Below are positions 1-6,062 of a stretch of 9,686 nucleotides of DNA, piece after piece. A model generated the notes under the pieces. That model was not told where the DNA came from. It worked only from the letters and a program-made list of their open reading frames with translations, and made no database searches. This DNA comes from Roseomonas sp. (GTDB lineage: Bacteria; Pseudomonadota; Alphaproteobacteria; Acetobacterales; Acetobacteraceae). The position numbers and the translations under genes are program-made. Where the stretch lies: contig JADCFR010000242.1 of the NCBI GenBank assembly GCA_020249415.1, positions 1 through 9,686 on the forward strand. The letters are read 5' to 3'. The stretch's first letter is position 1. The number at the start of each line of letters is the position of its first letter.

Positions 1-254
1 AACCAGAAAAGCGCCACGACGAAGATGATCAGGCTGCCCTGCGCGGCCATGTAGAAGCCCAAGGGAAAGCCCAGAATGCGGATGCTGTTGAGCGAGGGGG
101 CGATCAAATGCACCACGAAGCTTGCGAAGAACCAAATGCCCAGAACCAGCAGCATCAGGCTGGATGTTTTGGCCCAATGGGCCTTGGCGGTGGCCTTATC
201 CACCGCGGGGGCTTCCGTATTGGACGGCGCACCCCCAGATTCAACCAATGGCAT
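1..254 (-). CDS. DUF4212 sodium/solute symporter small subunit (partial, 3' end off the window)
   Basis: This is the N-terminal 84 or so residues of a small membrane protein that continues past the left edge. Reading the minus strand from 254, a polar Ala/Pro-rich head (about 25 residues) is followed by HWAKTSSLMLLVLGIWF, a first membrane helix, then a LNSIRILGFPLGFYMAAQGS block leading into a second helix (LIIFVVALFW). The pattern H-W-x-K-T, the GFPLGFYMAAQGS block and the two-helix layout are typical of DUF4212. Members of that family are encoded directly before a large SSS-family sodium:solute symporter subunit of the acetate-permease type, which would therefore be expected just left of the window. 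The ATG at 254 is chosen because GGAGGAGG lies about seven bases upstream on the minus strand. The substrate cannot be read from this part. The gene is divergent from the hypothetical gene at 419. Confidence 0.85.
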   Translation of the reverse strand, partial: MPLVESGGAPSNTEAPAVDKATAKAHWAKTSSLMLLVLGIWFFASFVVHLIAPSLNSIRILGFPLGFYMAAQGSLIIFVVALFW

Positions 255-274
255 TAAACTGCCTCCTCCGATAA

Positions 275-290
275 TCGCCCTTTGGGGCGA
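275..290 (-). other. Small perfect hairpin in the DUF4212 leader
   Basis: TCGCCC at 275-280 and GGGCGA at 285-290 form a 6-bp perfect stem with a 4-base loop. It lies just upstream of the ribosome binding site of the minus-strand DUF4212 gene, so it may sit in its 5' leader. No promoter clear enough to call was seen on that strand. The hairpin is short and could be chance in GC-rich DNA. Confidence 0.25.
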
Positions 291-339
291 CCTGTTTGAC
301 CTGCCCTGACCACGCTGGCGCGTGACCCGATTCGAGCAT

Positions 340-369
340 TTGACAGCCCGATTCATTGATGGCGATAAC
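340..369 (+). promoter_or_regulatory. Possible sigma70-type promoter for the 419 gene
   Basis: A perfect TTGACA at 340-345 is followed after 18 bases by GATAAC at 364-369, which matches four of six positions of the -10 consensus. It lies about 50 bases upstream of the ATG at 419 in the divergent intergenic region. This is motif matching only. Confidence 0.35.
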
Positions 370-418
370 ATGGCGTTAATTCAGTCGCAACAAGGTTTTT
401 CAAGGAATTCAGCCCCCG

Positions 419-1039
419 ATGCGCTTTCTCCGCCGCTTGCTGGGCAGCCTGCCCTCCTCGGAACCAGGGGCTTTTGGAGAATTCCTGCACCGCCAGGGCG
501 CCTTTGTCGCGCAAAAGACCGTGCTGGATTATTGCCGGGTGAAGGTGGGGCGGAATGAGGTCGCCTTCTTCGGCGATCCGGATTTCCAGGCCGCGCTGAA
601 TCATTGCCGCTGGCAGGTGTTTCTGGCTGCGCAAAGCGATGTCATGGCCCTGGCCGAGGCTTGGCTTCGGCCCTTCTGGCGGGGTCAGGAGCCGCTTTTG
701 CTGGAAAGCCTGGTCGCACTGCATGCGTATTTCATGGCCGATGACACGCCGCCCGAGGAGGAAAAGGCGGCCTTTGCCGCCAGCCTGACCGCCCTGCCGG
801 GGCATCTGGCGCGCCTGCAATTGGCCGCGCCGCATGATGCGCGGACGCTCCCCCTGCTTGCCGAGGCGCCGCTTTTCGCGACCCTGCCGATCCATCCAGA
901 TCAACGGAAGGATGAGGGTCCTGCGATCCGTGGCGCCTTGCGGTTTCATATACTGTCTACGCAGCAGGAAATGGAACGCGCCTTCGACCCGGCGGGGCTT
1001 TCGGCGCGGCTTGCAGCAGGAATGAACGCGGCGACCTGA
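419..1039 (+). CDS. Conserved-looking hypothetical protein, 206 aa
   Basis: I do not recognise a named family. The product is soluble and mostly alpha-helical by composition, with no signal peptide and no membrane segment. It starts with a basic MRFLRRLLG stretch, followed by QGAFVAQKTVLDYCRVKVG (about residues 26-44) and a CRWQVFLAAQSDVMALAEAWLRP segment (about 63-85). A Pro/Glu-rich linker (DDTPPEEE) divides the protein near residue 110. An FHILSTQQEMERAF segment near the C-terminus looks like a helix. The ATG at 419 is the first plausible start, with AGGA at 403-406 as a rather distant ribosome binding site. Codon use matches the neighbours. The minus-strand frame over the same DNA is an antisense shadow. 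The gene is divergent from the DUF4212 symporter subunit across 164 bases, and a shared role is possible but unsupported. Confidence 0.75.
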   Translation: MRFLRRLLGSLPSSEPGAFGEFLHRQGAFVAQKTVLDYCRVKVGRNEVAFFGDPDFQAALNHCRWQVFLAAQSDVMALAEAWLRPFWRGQEPLLLESLVALHAYFMADDTPPEEEKAAFAASLTALPGHLARLQLAAPHDARTLPLLAEAPLFATLPIHPDQRKDEGPAIRGALRFHILSTQQEMERAFDPAGLSARLAAGMNAAT

Positions 1040-1065
1040 TCCGAACACAATATGCGCGGTTTTGC

Positions 1066-1086
1066 GGGCGCCGCGGGCTGGCGCCC
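1066..1086 (+). terminator. Stem-loop after the 206-aa hypothetical gene
   Basis: GGGCGCC at 1066-1072 pairs perfectly with GGCGCCC at 1080-1086 around a 7-base loop, 27 bases after the stop codon at 1039. There is no real T-run after it, only TTGCTC, so it could be an imperfect intrinsic terminator or a 3'-end stabilising hairpin. Confidence 0.4.
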
Positions 1087-1132
1087 TTGCTCGGCTGCGT
1101 CTGGAATTAGGAAATTGAGCCCACCATAAAAC

Positions 1133-1160
1133 TTGATTTGCATGACAAGAATTTCATAAT
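1133..1160 (+). promoter_or_regulatory. Possible sigma70-type promoter for the MHS transporter
   Basis: TTGATT at 1133-1138 (four of six -35 matches) and CATAAT at 1155-1160 (five of six -10 matches) are separated by 16 bases. The pair lies at the left end of the AT-rich patch. Transcription would start near 1167, inside the repeats described next, leaving a leader of roughly 215 bases. This is motif matching in AT-rich DNA, so false positives are easy. Confidence 0.35.
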
Positions 1161-1202
1161 TCTCCTGAAATTTCTGTAATTCACAAGAAATTTTCTGTAA
1201 TT
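1148..1202 (+). repeat. Three spaced AT-rich direct repeats (possible operator array)
   Basis: Two close copies, GAAATTTCTGTAATT at 1167-1181 and GAAATTTTCTGTAATT at 1187-1202, begin 20 bases apart. A third, more degenerate copy (GAATTTCATAATT, 1149-1161) begins 18 bases before the first and is itself part of a near palindrome, GAATT-TCAT-AATTC. Spacing of 18-20 bases, about two helical turns, puts the copies on one face of the DNA. This suits cooperative binding by a regulator of the downstream transporter gene. The copies overlap the predicted start of transcription. No regulator gene is adjacent, so its identity is open. Confidence 0.5.
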
Positions 1203-1382
1203 TTTGTCTTAACGCTTAATTTTTTGTTGCGAAACGCCCTATTCCCGCGCATCACTCTCGCGCTTGCCCTGCGGCTTGGCATCGGCCCCTTTGCGCGTGC
1301 CGAGCGCCAGAACCGCCTTGGGCGGCGCGTCCTGCCAACCGGCGGCAAGCGGGCAACGACAGAAGAGAAGGAAGGCGTCTCA

Positions 1383-3059
1383 ATGAGTGCAACAACAGCG
1401 GGCGGCGGGGCTGAACCCCGGCCAATGACCCGTGAAGAGAGGAAGGTCATTCTTGCCTCCTCCCTCGGCACGGTTTTCGAATGGTATGATTTCTATCTTT
1501 ACGGTTCATTGGCTGCCGTTATTGGTGCCAACTTCTTCAGCCAATACCCCGAAACCACACGCAATATCTTTGCGCTGATCGCCTTTGCCGCCGGCTTCCT
1601 GGTGCGCCCCTTCGGCGCGCTGGTGTTTGGCCGCCTGGGTGACCTAGTCGGGCGCAAATACACCTTCCTGATCACCATCCTGATTATGGGCGCTTCCACC
1701 TTTGTGGTCGGCATCCTGCCCACATCCGATCAGATTGGCATTATCGCACCCGTTGTCCTCATCATTCTGCGCCTGCTGCAAGGCCTGGCTTTGGGTGGCG
1801 AATATGGTGGTGCGGCGACCTATGTCGCCGAACATGCCCCGCATGGACGGCGCGGCTTTTACACCAGCTTCATTCAGATCACCGCGACGGCGGGGCTTTT
1901 CCTGTCGCTGCTGGTGATCCTGTTCACGCAGCTTGCGGTCGGCCCGGATGCCTTCAAGGCCTGGGGCTGGCGCGTGCCCTTCCTGCTGTCCATTGTGCTG
2001 CTGGGCATTTCCGTCTGGATCCGCTTGCAGATGGAAGAAAGCCCGGCCTTCCAAAAGATGAAGGCGGAAGGCAAGCATTCCAAGGCGCCGATTTCGGAGG
2101 CCTTTTTCCAGTGGAAGAATGCCAAGGTGGCGTTGTTTGCGCTGCTCGGCCTGGTGGCTGGTCAGGCGGTGGTTTGGTATACGGGGCAATTCTATGCGCT
2201 GTTCTTCCTGGGCCAGGTGCTCAAGGTGGATAGCTTCACCACGAACATGCTCATTGCCTGGTCGCTGGTGCTGGGTTCCGGCGGTTTCGTGCTGTTTGGC
2301 TGGCTGTCGGACAGGATTGGCCGCAAGCCGATCATCCTGGGCGGCTGCCTGATCGCGGCACTGACCTATTTCCCGCTGTTCAAGCTGCTGAGCGCGGAGG
2401 CCAATCCCGATCTGCACAAGGCGCACCAGACCATTGCGGTGCGGGTGGTGACCGATCCCGCGGGCTGTTCCTTCCAGTTCAACCCGACCGGCACGGCGCG
2501 CTTCACCCAGCCTTGCGATATCGCCAAGGCAGCCTTGGCGAGGGCTTCGGTGAATTACACCGTCGAACACGCCCCGGCCGGCACGGTCGCCACCGTGCAT
2601 ATCCAGGGCCAGCAGCCACTCCCAGCCAATACCCCGACCTTCGCGCGGGATTTGGCGGCGGCGCTGACGGCGGCGGGCTATCCGGCGGCGTCCAACCCCT
2701 CGGTCGTGAAAATGTCCTCGCCTTTCGACATTTTCCGGGAACAGCCGGCGGTGTTGATTGGGGTGCTCACGCTGCTCGTGATCTATGTCACCATGGTTTA
2801 TGGGCCGATCGCGGCGGCGCTGGTGGAGCTATTCCCGACGCGCATCCGCTATACCTCCATGTCGCTGCCGTATCACATCGGCAATGGCTGGTTCGGCGGG
2901 CTGCTGCCGGCCACCAGCTTCGCCATGATCGCGCAGACGGGGGATGTCTATTACGGGCTTTGGTACCCGATCGTGATCGCCTTGATGACGGTGGTCATCG
3001 GCACCTTCTTCGTGCCGGAAACCAAGGACCGCGACATTTACGCGGAAGACGACAAGTAG
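1383..3059 (+). CDS. MHS-family MFS transporter with large extra loop domain
   Basis: This 558-residue inner-membrane transporter belongs to the metabolite:H+ symporter (MHS) branch of the major facilitator superfamily, which moves organic acids, osmolytes or similar solutes with protons. The family start is seen in EWYDFYLYG (residues 33-41), motif A in GRLGDLVGRK (83-92), GLALGGEYGG (134-143) and a second motif A copy in GWLSDRIGRKP (306-316). The end is VPETKDRDI. Usual members have about 430-500 residues. The excess is a soluble insert at about residues 337-455 containing a cysteine pair (Cys362 and Cys378). Longer MHS relatives with such a segment are known, so this is a subtype rather than damage. 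The ATG at 1383 is preferred over in-frame upstream codons because GAAGGAAGG precedes it. The substrate cannot be assigned. A stem-loop follows directly, so the gene is probably monocistronic. Confidence 0.9.
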   Translation: MSATTAGGGAEPRPMTREERKVILASSLGTVFEWYDFYLYGSLAAVIGANFFSQYPETTRNIFALIAFAAGFLVRPFGALVFGRLGDLVGRKYTFLITILIMGASTFVVGILPTSDQIGIIAPVVLIILRLLQGLALGGEYGGAATYVAEHAPHGRRGFYTSFIQITATAGLFLSLLVILFTQLAVGPDAFKAWGWRVPFLLSIVLLGISVWIRLQMEESPAFQKMKAEGKHSKAPISEAFFQWKNAKVALFALLGLVAGQAVVWYTGQFYALFFLGQVLKVDSFTTNMLIAWSLVLGSGGFVLFGWLSDRIGRKPIILGGCLIAALTYFPLFKLLSAEANPDLHKAHQTIAVRVVTDPAGCSFQFNPTGTARFTQPCDIAKAALARASVNYTVEHAPAGTVATVHIQGQQPLPANTPTFARDLAAALTAAGYPAASNPSVVKMSSPFDIFREQPAVLIGVLTLLVIYVTMVYGPIAAALVELFPTRIRYTSMSLPYHIGNGWFGGLLPATSFAMIAQTGDVYYGLWYPIVIALMTVVIGTFFVPETKDRDIYAEDDK

Positions 3060-3069
3060 GTTCCGTTTC

Positions 3070-3098
3070 GGGAAAGGGCGCCATTTTCGCCCTTTCCC
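3070..3098 (+). terminator. Strong stem-loop after the MHS transporter
   Basis: GGGAAAGGGCG at 3070-3080 pairs perfectly over 11 bp with CGCCCTTTCCC at 3088-3098 around a 7-base loop (CCATTTT), starting 10 bases after the stop codon. No T-run follows, so it is either an imperfect intrinsic terminator or an RNA-stabilising 3' end. It separates the transporter from the next gene. Confidence 0.6.
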
Positions 3099-3118
3099 AT
3101 CCTGCCGATGTGTGGAAT

Positions 3119-3127
3119 TGTTATGAT
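3119..3127 (+). promoter_or_regulatory. Possible extended -10 promoter for the NTF2-like gene
   Basis: TGTTATGAT at 3119-3127 matches the extended -10 pattern TGnTATAAT with one mismatch. The start of transcription would fall near 3134, giving a leader of about 20 bases before the ATG at 3154. There is no good -35 box, which is acceptable for extended -10 promoters. It sits just after the transporter's stem-loop, which fits an independent unit. Confidence 0.4.
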
Positions 3128-3153
3128 ATCCCAACAAGCATCGGAGGATGATC

Positions 3154-3564
3154 ATGTCCAATCTGTCTGTAGCCAAGGCATTTTTTGAAGCCTGCGAGTC
3201 AGGGCGCGGTTGGGCCGGCTGCCGCGATTATTGCACCGCTGATGCAAGCTTTTCCGCCCAGGCGGCTGCGCTGGCGGAGGTCCGTAGCCTTGAACAATAT
3301 GCCGAATGGATGAAGGGCATTCTGAGCGTCTTGACCGATGGCCGGTATGAGCTGCATGCCTTCGCAGAGGATGCGGGGCAGCATCAGGTAGTCGCTTTTG
3401 CGACCTTTATCGGCACTCATAAGGCCGGCGGACCAATGCCACCTACCGGCAAGACAACACGAACCGATTATGTCTATGCCATGCGCTTTCGCGATGGAAA
3501 GATCAGCCACATGACCAAGGTCTGGAATGATGGTTACGCGCTGAAGGAACTCGGTTGGGCGTGA
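3154..3564 (+). CDS. SnoaL/NTF2-like small protein
   Basis: The 136-residue soluble product has the layout of the SnoaL/NTF2-like superfamily, which has a cone-shaped alpha+beta fold. An N-terminal helix (VAKAFFEACESG, residues 7-18) is followed by a disordered-to-strand segment around CTADASFSAQA and a helix with EQYAEWMKGIL (48-58). Strands close the fold: VVAFATFIGTH (79-89), TDYVYAMRFRDGKISHMTKVWND (104-126). Members include ester cyclases, epoxide hydrolases and many uncharacterised single-domain proteins, so no reaction can be assigned. There are two possible ATG codons. The one at 3154 is chosen because GGAGG (3143-3147) lies six bases before it, whereas it directly abuts the ATG at 3148. 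The gene appears to stand alone, with its own promoter. Confidence 0.8.
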   Translation: MSNLSVAKAFFEACESGRGWAGCRDYCTADASFSAQAAALAEVRSLEQYAEWMKGILSVLTDGRYELHAFAEDAGQHQVVAFATFIGTHKAGGPMPPTGKTTRTDYVYAMRFRDGKISHMTKVWNDGYALKELGWA

Positions 3565-3764
3565 CCATTCCCGGTCGGGACGTATTCTGAAGGTTTTGCC
3601 GAAGCCACGCCTCGGCCAAAAATACCTTTCCCCTGCCGGGCGGCTTTCGCTTAGGCTTGGTGCATGAAGCCCGCATTCTTGGGCCGCAGGCGGGCAAAAG
3701 CCTATCGCCGCCAGTGCCCGACGTGCCAACCGCGATCGCTCAACGAGTGCCGGATTTTGAGATC

Positions 3765-3956
3765 ATGAATTTCATAGGTATTCTCCTCCATAAGGCAAAT
3801 CGCGCGGCGGACGCCAACCCCGCCATTGCGCAAAAGCTGATTGAAGCCGGCACCGATCCGGTCTGTGGCCGTGCCGCCGACTTCAACGCTTTTTGGCAAG
3901 CGCCCTTGGCGCTGTGGCTGCCGGTGGAGGAGGCTTCCGGCGTGAAGCTGGAATAG
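3765..3956 (+). CDS. Doubtful small hypothetical ORF upstream of hemW
   Basis: The frame open here could encode 63 residues from the ATG at 3765 (MNFIGILLHKANRAADANP at the start), or about 98-99 residues from GTG/TTG at 3660/3657. I recognise no family. Codon choice is moderately like that of real genes here, and the C-terminal part (AFWQAPLALWLPVEEA) looks protein-like. There is no good ribosome binding site at 3765. It ends 14 bases before hemW, which would suit a coupled gene. The TGA of another short frame (3664-3768, 34 codons, cysteine- and arginine-rich, many rare codons) overlaps the ATG by four bases. It could be a small real gene, a remnant or noise. Confidence 0.35.
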   Translation: MNFIGILLHKANRAADANPAIAQKLIEAGTDPVCGRAADFNAFWQAPLALWLPVEEASGVKLE

Positions 3957-3970
3957 CGTAAAAGCCCTGC

Positions 3971-5122
3971 GTGGAACCGCTTGCGCTTTACATCCATTGG
4001 CCGTTTTGCGCGGCCAAATGCCCCTATTGCGACTTCAATTCCCATGTCCGCGACAGGGTGGATGAGGCACGCTATCGCGCGGGCTTGCGGCGCGAATTGG
4101 CGCATGAAGCGGCGCTGCTTGGCCGCCGTCCTCTTGCCAGTATTTTCCTCGGCGGCGGTACGCCAAGCCTGATGGCGCCGGAGACTGTCGCCGCCTTGAT
4201 CGAGGATGCAACGCGTTTCTTCGACCCGCTGCCCGATATTGAAATCACGCTCGAAGCCAACCCCACCAGCGTGGAAGCCGCGAAGCTGGCGGCGTTTCGG
4301 GATGCGGGGGTCAATCGCGCCAGCCTTGGCGTGCAATCCCTGAATGCCGAGGCTTTGGGCTTTCTGGGTCGCCGCCATGATGTGGGACAGGCGATTACCG
4401 CACTGGAAGCGGCGCGCGGCATTTTCCCAAGGCTTTCCTTTGACTTGATCTATGCAAGGCCGGGCCAGCAGGAAGCCGCCTGGCGGGTGGAACTGCGCCA
4501 GGCCTTGGCGCTCGCGGCTGATCATCTCTCGCTCTATCAACTGACGATTGAACCGGGCACGCAGTTCGAAACGCTCTATCGCCGAGGCGCCTTTGCGCTG
4601 CCACCAGAGGATGACGCGGCGCGGCTTTATCTGGCAACGGCGGAAGAAGCGGCGCGCTTTGGCCTGAAGGCCTATGAGATCAGCAATTACGCCAAGCCCG
4701 GCGCGGAAAGCCGGCATAATCTGGCTTATTGGCGCTATGGCGATTACCTTGGCATCGGCGCCGGGGCGCATCAGCGCCTGTTGCGCGAAGGCCGCATTCA
4801 AGCCACGCGGCGCCATCGTGCGCCCGAAGAATGGCTGCGCCTGGTGGAAGCCCAAGGCCATGCGGCGGTGGGTGTGGAAACCCTGAGCCCCGCGGAAGTG
4901 GGGCGGGAGGCCATGCTGATGGGGCTGCGCCTGACGGAGGGCATAGACCCGGCTCGAATCGAAGCCCGCGCCGGGCTTGCCTTTGCCGAGGTGGTGGATC
5001 CGGCCATGCTGGCTGATTGTTTGGACGAGGATTACCTCTTCTGGGGCGAAAATGGCCGGCTTTGCGCAACCCAGGAAGGGCTTTTGCGCCTGGATTCCAT
5101 GCTGCCGCTGCTGCTGCGCTGA
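3971..5122 (+). CDS. hemW: HemW, radical-SAM family heme chaperone
   Basis: This 383-residue cytoplasmic protein is of normal length for HemW, the HemN-like radical SAM protein that binds heme and delivers it to client enzymes. It was long annotated as oxygen-independent coproporphyrinogen III oxidase. The radical SAM motif CxxxCxxC is complete at Cys13, Cys17 and Cys20, in YIHWPFCAAKCPYCDFNSH. Other family blocks are FLGGGTPSLM (59-68), EITLEANPTS (91-100), VNRASLGVQSLN (114-125), LSLYQLTIEPGTQF (186-199) and the heme-binding motif HNLAYW (249-254, pattern HNxxYW), followed by the C-terminal HemN-type domain (MLMGLRLTEGID). HemW lacks the extra N-terminal residues that true HemN has, as here. 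The start is GTG at 3971 because the family block follows at once; no strong ribosome binding site is visible. The long minus-strand frame opposite is an antisense shadow. In many relatives rdgB precedes hemW, which is not seen here. Confidence 0.95.
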   Translation: MEPLALYIHWPFCAAKCPYCDFNSHVRDRVDEARYRAGLRRELAHEAALLGRRPLASIFLGGGTPSLMAPETVAALIEDATRFFDPLPDIEITLEANPTSVEAAKLAAFRDAGVNRASLGVQSLNAEALGFLGRRHDVGQAITALEAARGIFPRLSFDLIYARPGQQEAAWRVELRQALALAADHLSLYQLTIEPGTQFETLYRRGAFALPPEDDAARLYLATAEEAARFGLKAYEISNYAKPGAESRHNLAYWRYGDYLGIGAGAHQRLLREGRIQATRRHRAPEEWLRLVEAQGHAAVGVETLSPAEVGREAMLMGLRLTEGIDPARIEARAGLAFAEVVDPAMLADCLDEDYLFWGENGRLCATQEGLLRLDSMLPLLLR

Positions 5123-5128
5123 TAAAAC

Positions 5129-5156
5129 TTGATCCTTCCTGAAGAAGCCGTAAAAA
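5129..5156 (+). promoter_or_regulatory. Weak possible promoter upstream of the SirB1-family gene
   Basis: TTGATC at 5129-5134 and TAAAAA at 5151-5156 are 16 bases apart, each with four of six consensus matches. Transcription from it would begin near the ATG at 5165, giving a nearly leaderless message. The gap after hemW is short enough for read-through, so this promoter is optional and weakly supported. Confidence 0.25.
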
Positions 5157-5164
5157 TATGGTTG

Positions 5165-6016
5165 ATGACGATCACCCATGCCCCCGAACCGCGCAGCGCG
5201 ATTGAAGCCGCCGGCAGCCTGCCGGATCTGGAGCTTGATATCGCGACCGTCGCCTTGCAATTGGCGCGGGTGGATGCGCCTGAGGCGGATTGGCACAAGG
5301 TAGCCGGCCATTTTTCCGATATCGCGCGCAAGGTGGTGCAAGCCGCCAGCATGGATGGCAAGGCCGATGGCGGCGATCTGGAAGCGCGGCGGCTGATCCT
5401 TTCGGAAACCCTGCATGGGCATTTCGGCTATCAGGGCGATTCCGAAACCTATGATGATATGGCGAATGCCAATCTGATCCATGTGGTGGAACGCCGGCGC
5501 GGCCTGCCCGTGGCGCTGGGCATTTTGTGGCTGCATGCCGCCGATGCCGCCGGGTGGGGCGCGTTTGGCGTGGATTTCCCCGGCCATTTCCTGCTGGCAC
5601 TGGAAGGACCCAAGGGCAAGCTCATTCTGGATGTCTTTGCCGGCGGCAAGGTTCTGGAAGCGCAGGATTTGCGCGCGCTGATCAAGCGGGTGGAAGGCGA
5701 AAAGGCGGAACTCCGCCCCGGCGTGCTCCGCCCCATGACACGGCGCGAAGTGCTGCTGCGCCTGCAGAACAACATCAAGCTCCGGCGGCTGCGCGGCGGC
5801 GATGTGAAGGCGGCGCTTTCGGCGACCGAAGACATGCTGCGGCTGGCGCCTGATCATGCGGCGCTCTGGCGCGAAGCGGGGTTGATGAACCAAAGGCTGG
5901 AACAGATTGGCGCCGCACTCGGCTGCCTGGATCGCTTCCTGGAATTAGTGCCGGAAGGCGAAGCCGCGGCCCGCGTGCGCGCGCTTGCCGGCGAATTGCG
6001 CCAGCGCCTGAATTGA
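5165..6016 (+). CDS. SirB1-family transglutaminase-like protein with TPR-like tail
   Basis: The 283-residue cytoplasmic product matches the SirB1 family. The transglutaminase-like N-terminal domain (SirB1_N) covers about residues 25-180, with landmark segments HGHFGYQGDSETYDD (84-98), NLIHVVERRRGLPVALGILW (103-122) and GVDFPGHFLL (135-144). A helical TPR-like tail follows (about 190-283, e.g. LLRLQNNIKLRRLRGGD and the LRLAPDHAALWREAGL repeat). Despite the fold name, no cysteine occurs in the transglutaminase-like domain; the only one (Cys254) is in the tail. The protein is therefore probably not a catalytic transglutaminase. The family's role is poorly defined. The ATG at 5165 is chosen; the frame is open back to TTG 5129 but without a family match. 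It follows hemW by 42 bases in the same direction. Confidence 0.88.
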   Translation: MTITHAPEPRSAIEAAGSLPDLELDIATVALQLARVDAPEADWHKVAGHFSDIARKVVQAASMDGKADGGDLEARRLILSETLHGHFGYQGDSETYDDMANANLIHVVERRRGLPVALGILWLHAADAAGWGAFGVDFPGHFLLALEGPKGKLILDVFAGGKVLEAQDLRALIKRVEGEKAELRPGVLRPMTRREVLLRLQNNIKLRRLRGGDVKAALSATEDMLRLAPDHAALWREAGLMNQRLEQIGAALGCLDRFLELVPEGEAAARVRALAGELRQRLN

Positions 6017-6050
6017 CGCCCGCCATATCGCCAGCGCGCATCGGCAAGGC

Positions 6051-6056
6051 TAAACT
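6051..6056 (+). promoter_or_regulatory. Possible -10 element giving a leaderless lutA message
   Basis: GGCTAAACT ends seven bases before the ATG at 6063, and its TAAACT (6051-6056) has the right distance for transcription to start at or next to that ATG. GCTANNNT-like -10 boxes are known from alphaproteobacterial housekeeping promoters. No convincing -35 box at the right distance was seen, since TTGACG at 6013-6018 is too far upstream. There is also no strong ribosome binding site, which agrees with a leaderless message but does not prove it. Confidence 0.3.
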
Positions 6057-6062
6057 GCGCCC

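Larger units (their letters stand above)
1040..1382. other. 343-base intergenic region upstream of the MHS transporter
   Basis: I see no gene here. It contains the stem-loop at 1066-1086, a possible promoter at 1133-1160, and a strikingly AT-rich patch (about 1130-1230) in otherwise GC-rich DNA, with three similar elements at 1148-1202. From about 1230 to 1382 the DNA is GC-rich and carries short hairpins such as CCGCC TTG... GGCGG at 1313-1325. This second half would be a leader of more than 200 bases if the promoter call is right. A reading frame open from 1224 joins the transporter frame, but it has no ribosome binding site and is not homologous-looking. Confidence 0.6.

Noticed and set aside
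353..1048. Minus-strand frame of 231 codons opposite the 206-aa hypothetical gene
   Set aside because: Composition is typical of an antisense shadow, and the plus-strand frame has the better codon use and a plausible start.
1224..1382. In-frame N-terminal extension of the MHS transporter
   Set aside because: It starts at a non-ATG codon without a ribosome binding site, does not resemble the family N-terminus, and a good ribosome binding site precedes the ATG at 1383.
1644..2600. Minus-strand frame of 318 codons inside the transporter gene
   Set aside because: The composition is Gln/Arg/His-rich without domains, and it lies wholly opposite a firmly identified membrane protein.
3598..3616. 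Imperfect stem-loop (GCCGA...TCGGC) after the NTF2-like gene
   Set aside because: The stem has a mismatch and a 3-base loop, and no T-run follows on the plus strand, so I do not call it a terminator.
3740..5893. Minus-strand frame of 717 codons opposite hemW and the SirB1-family gene
   Set aside because: It is the antisense of two clearly recognised genes, is rich in Arg, Gln and His as expected from the complement of GC-rich codons, and shows no domain.
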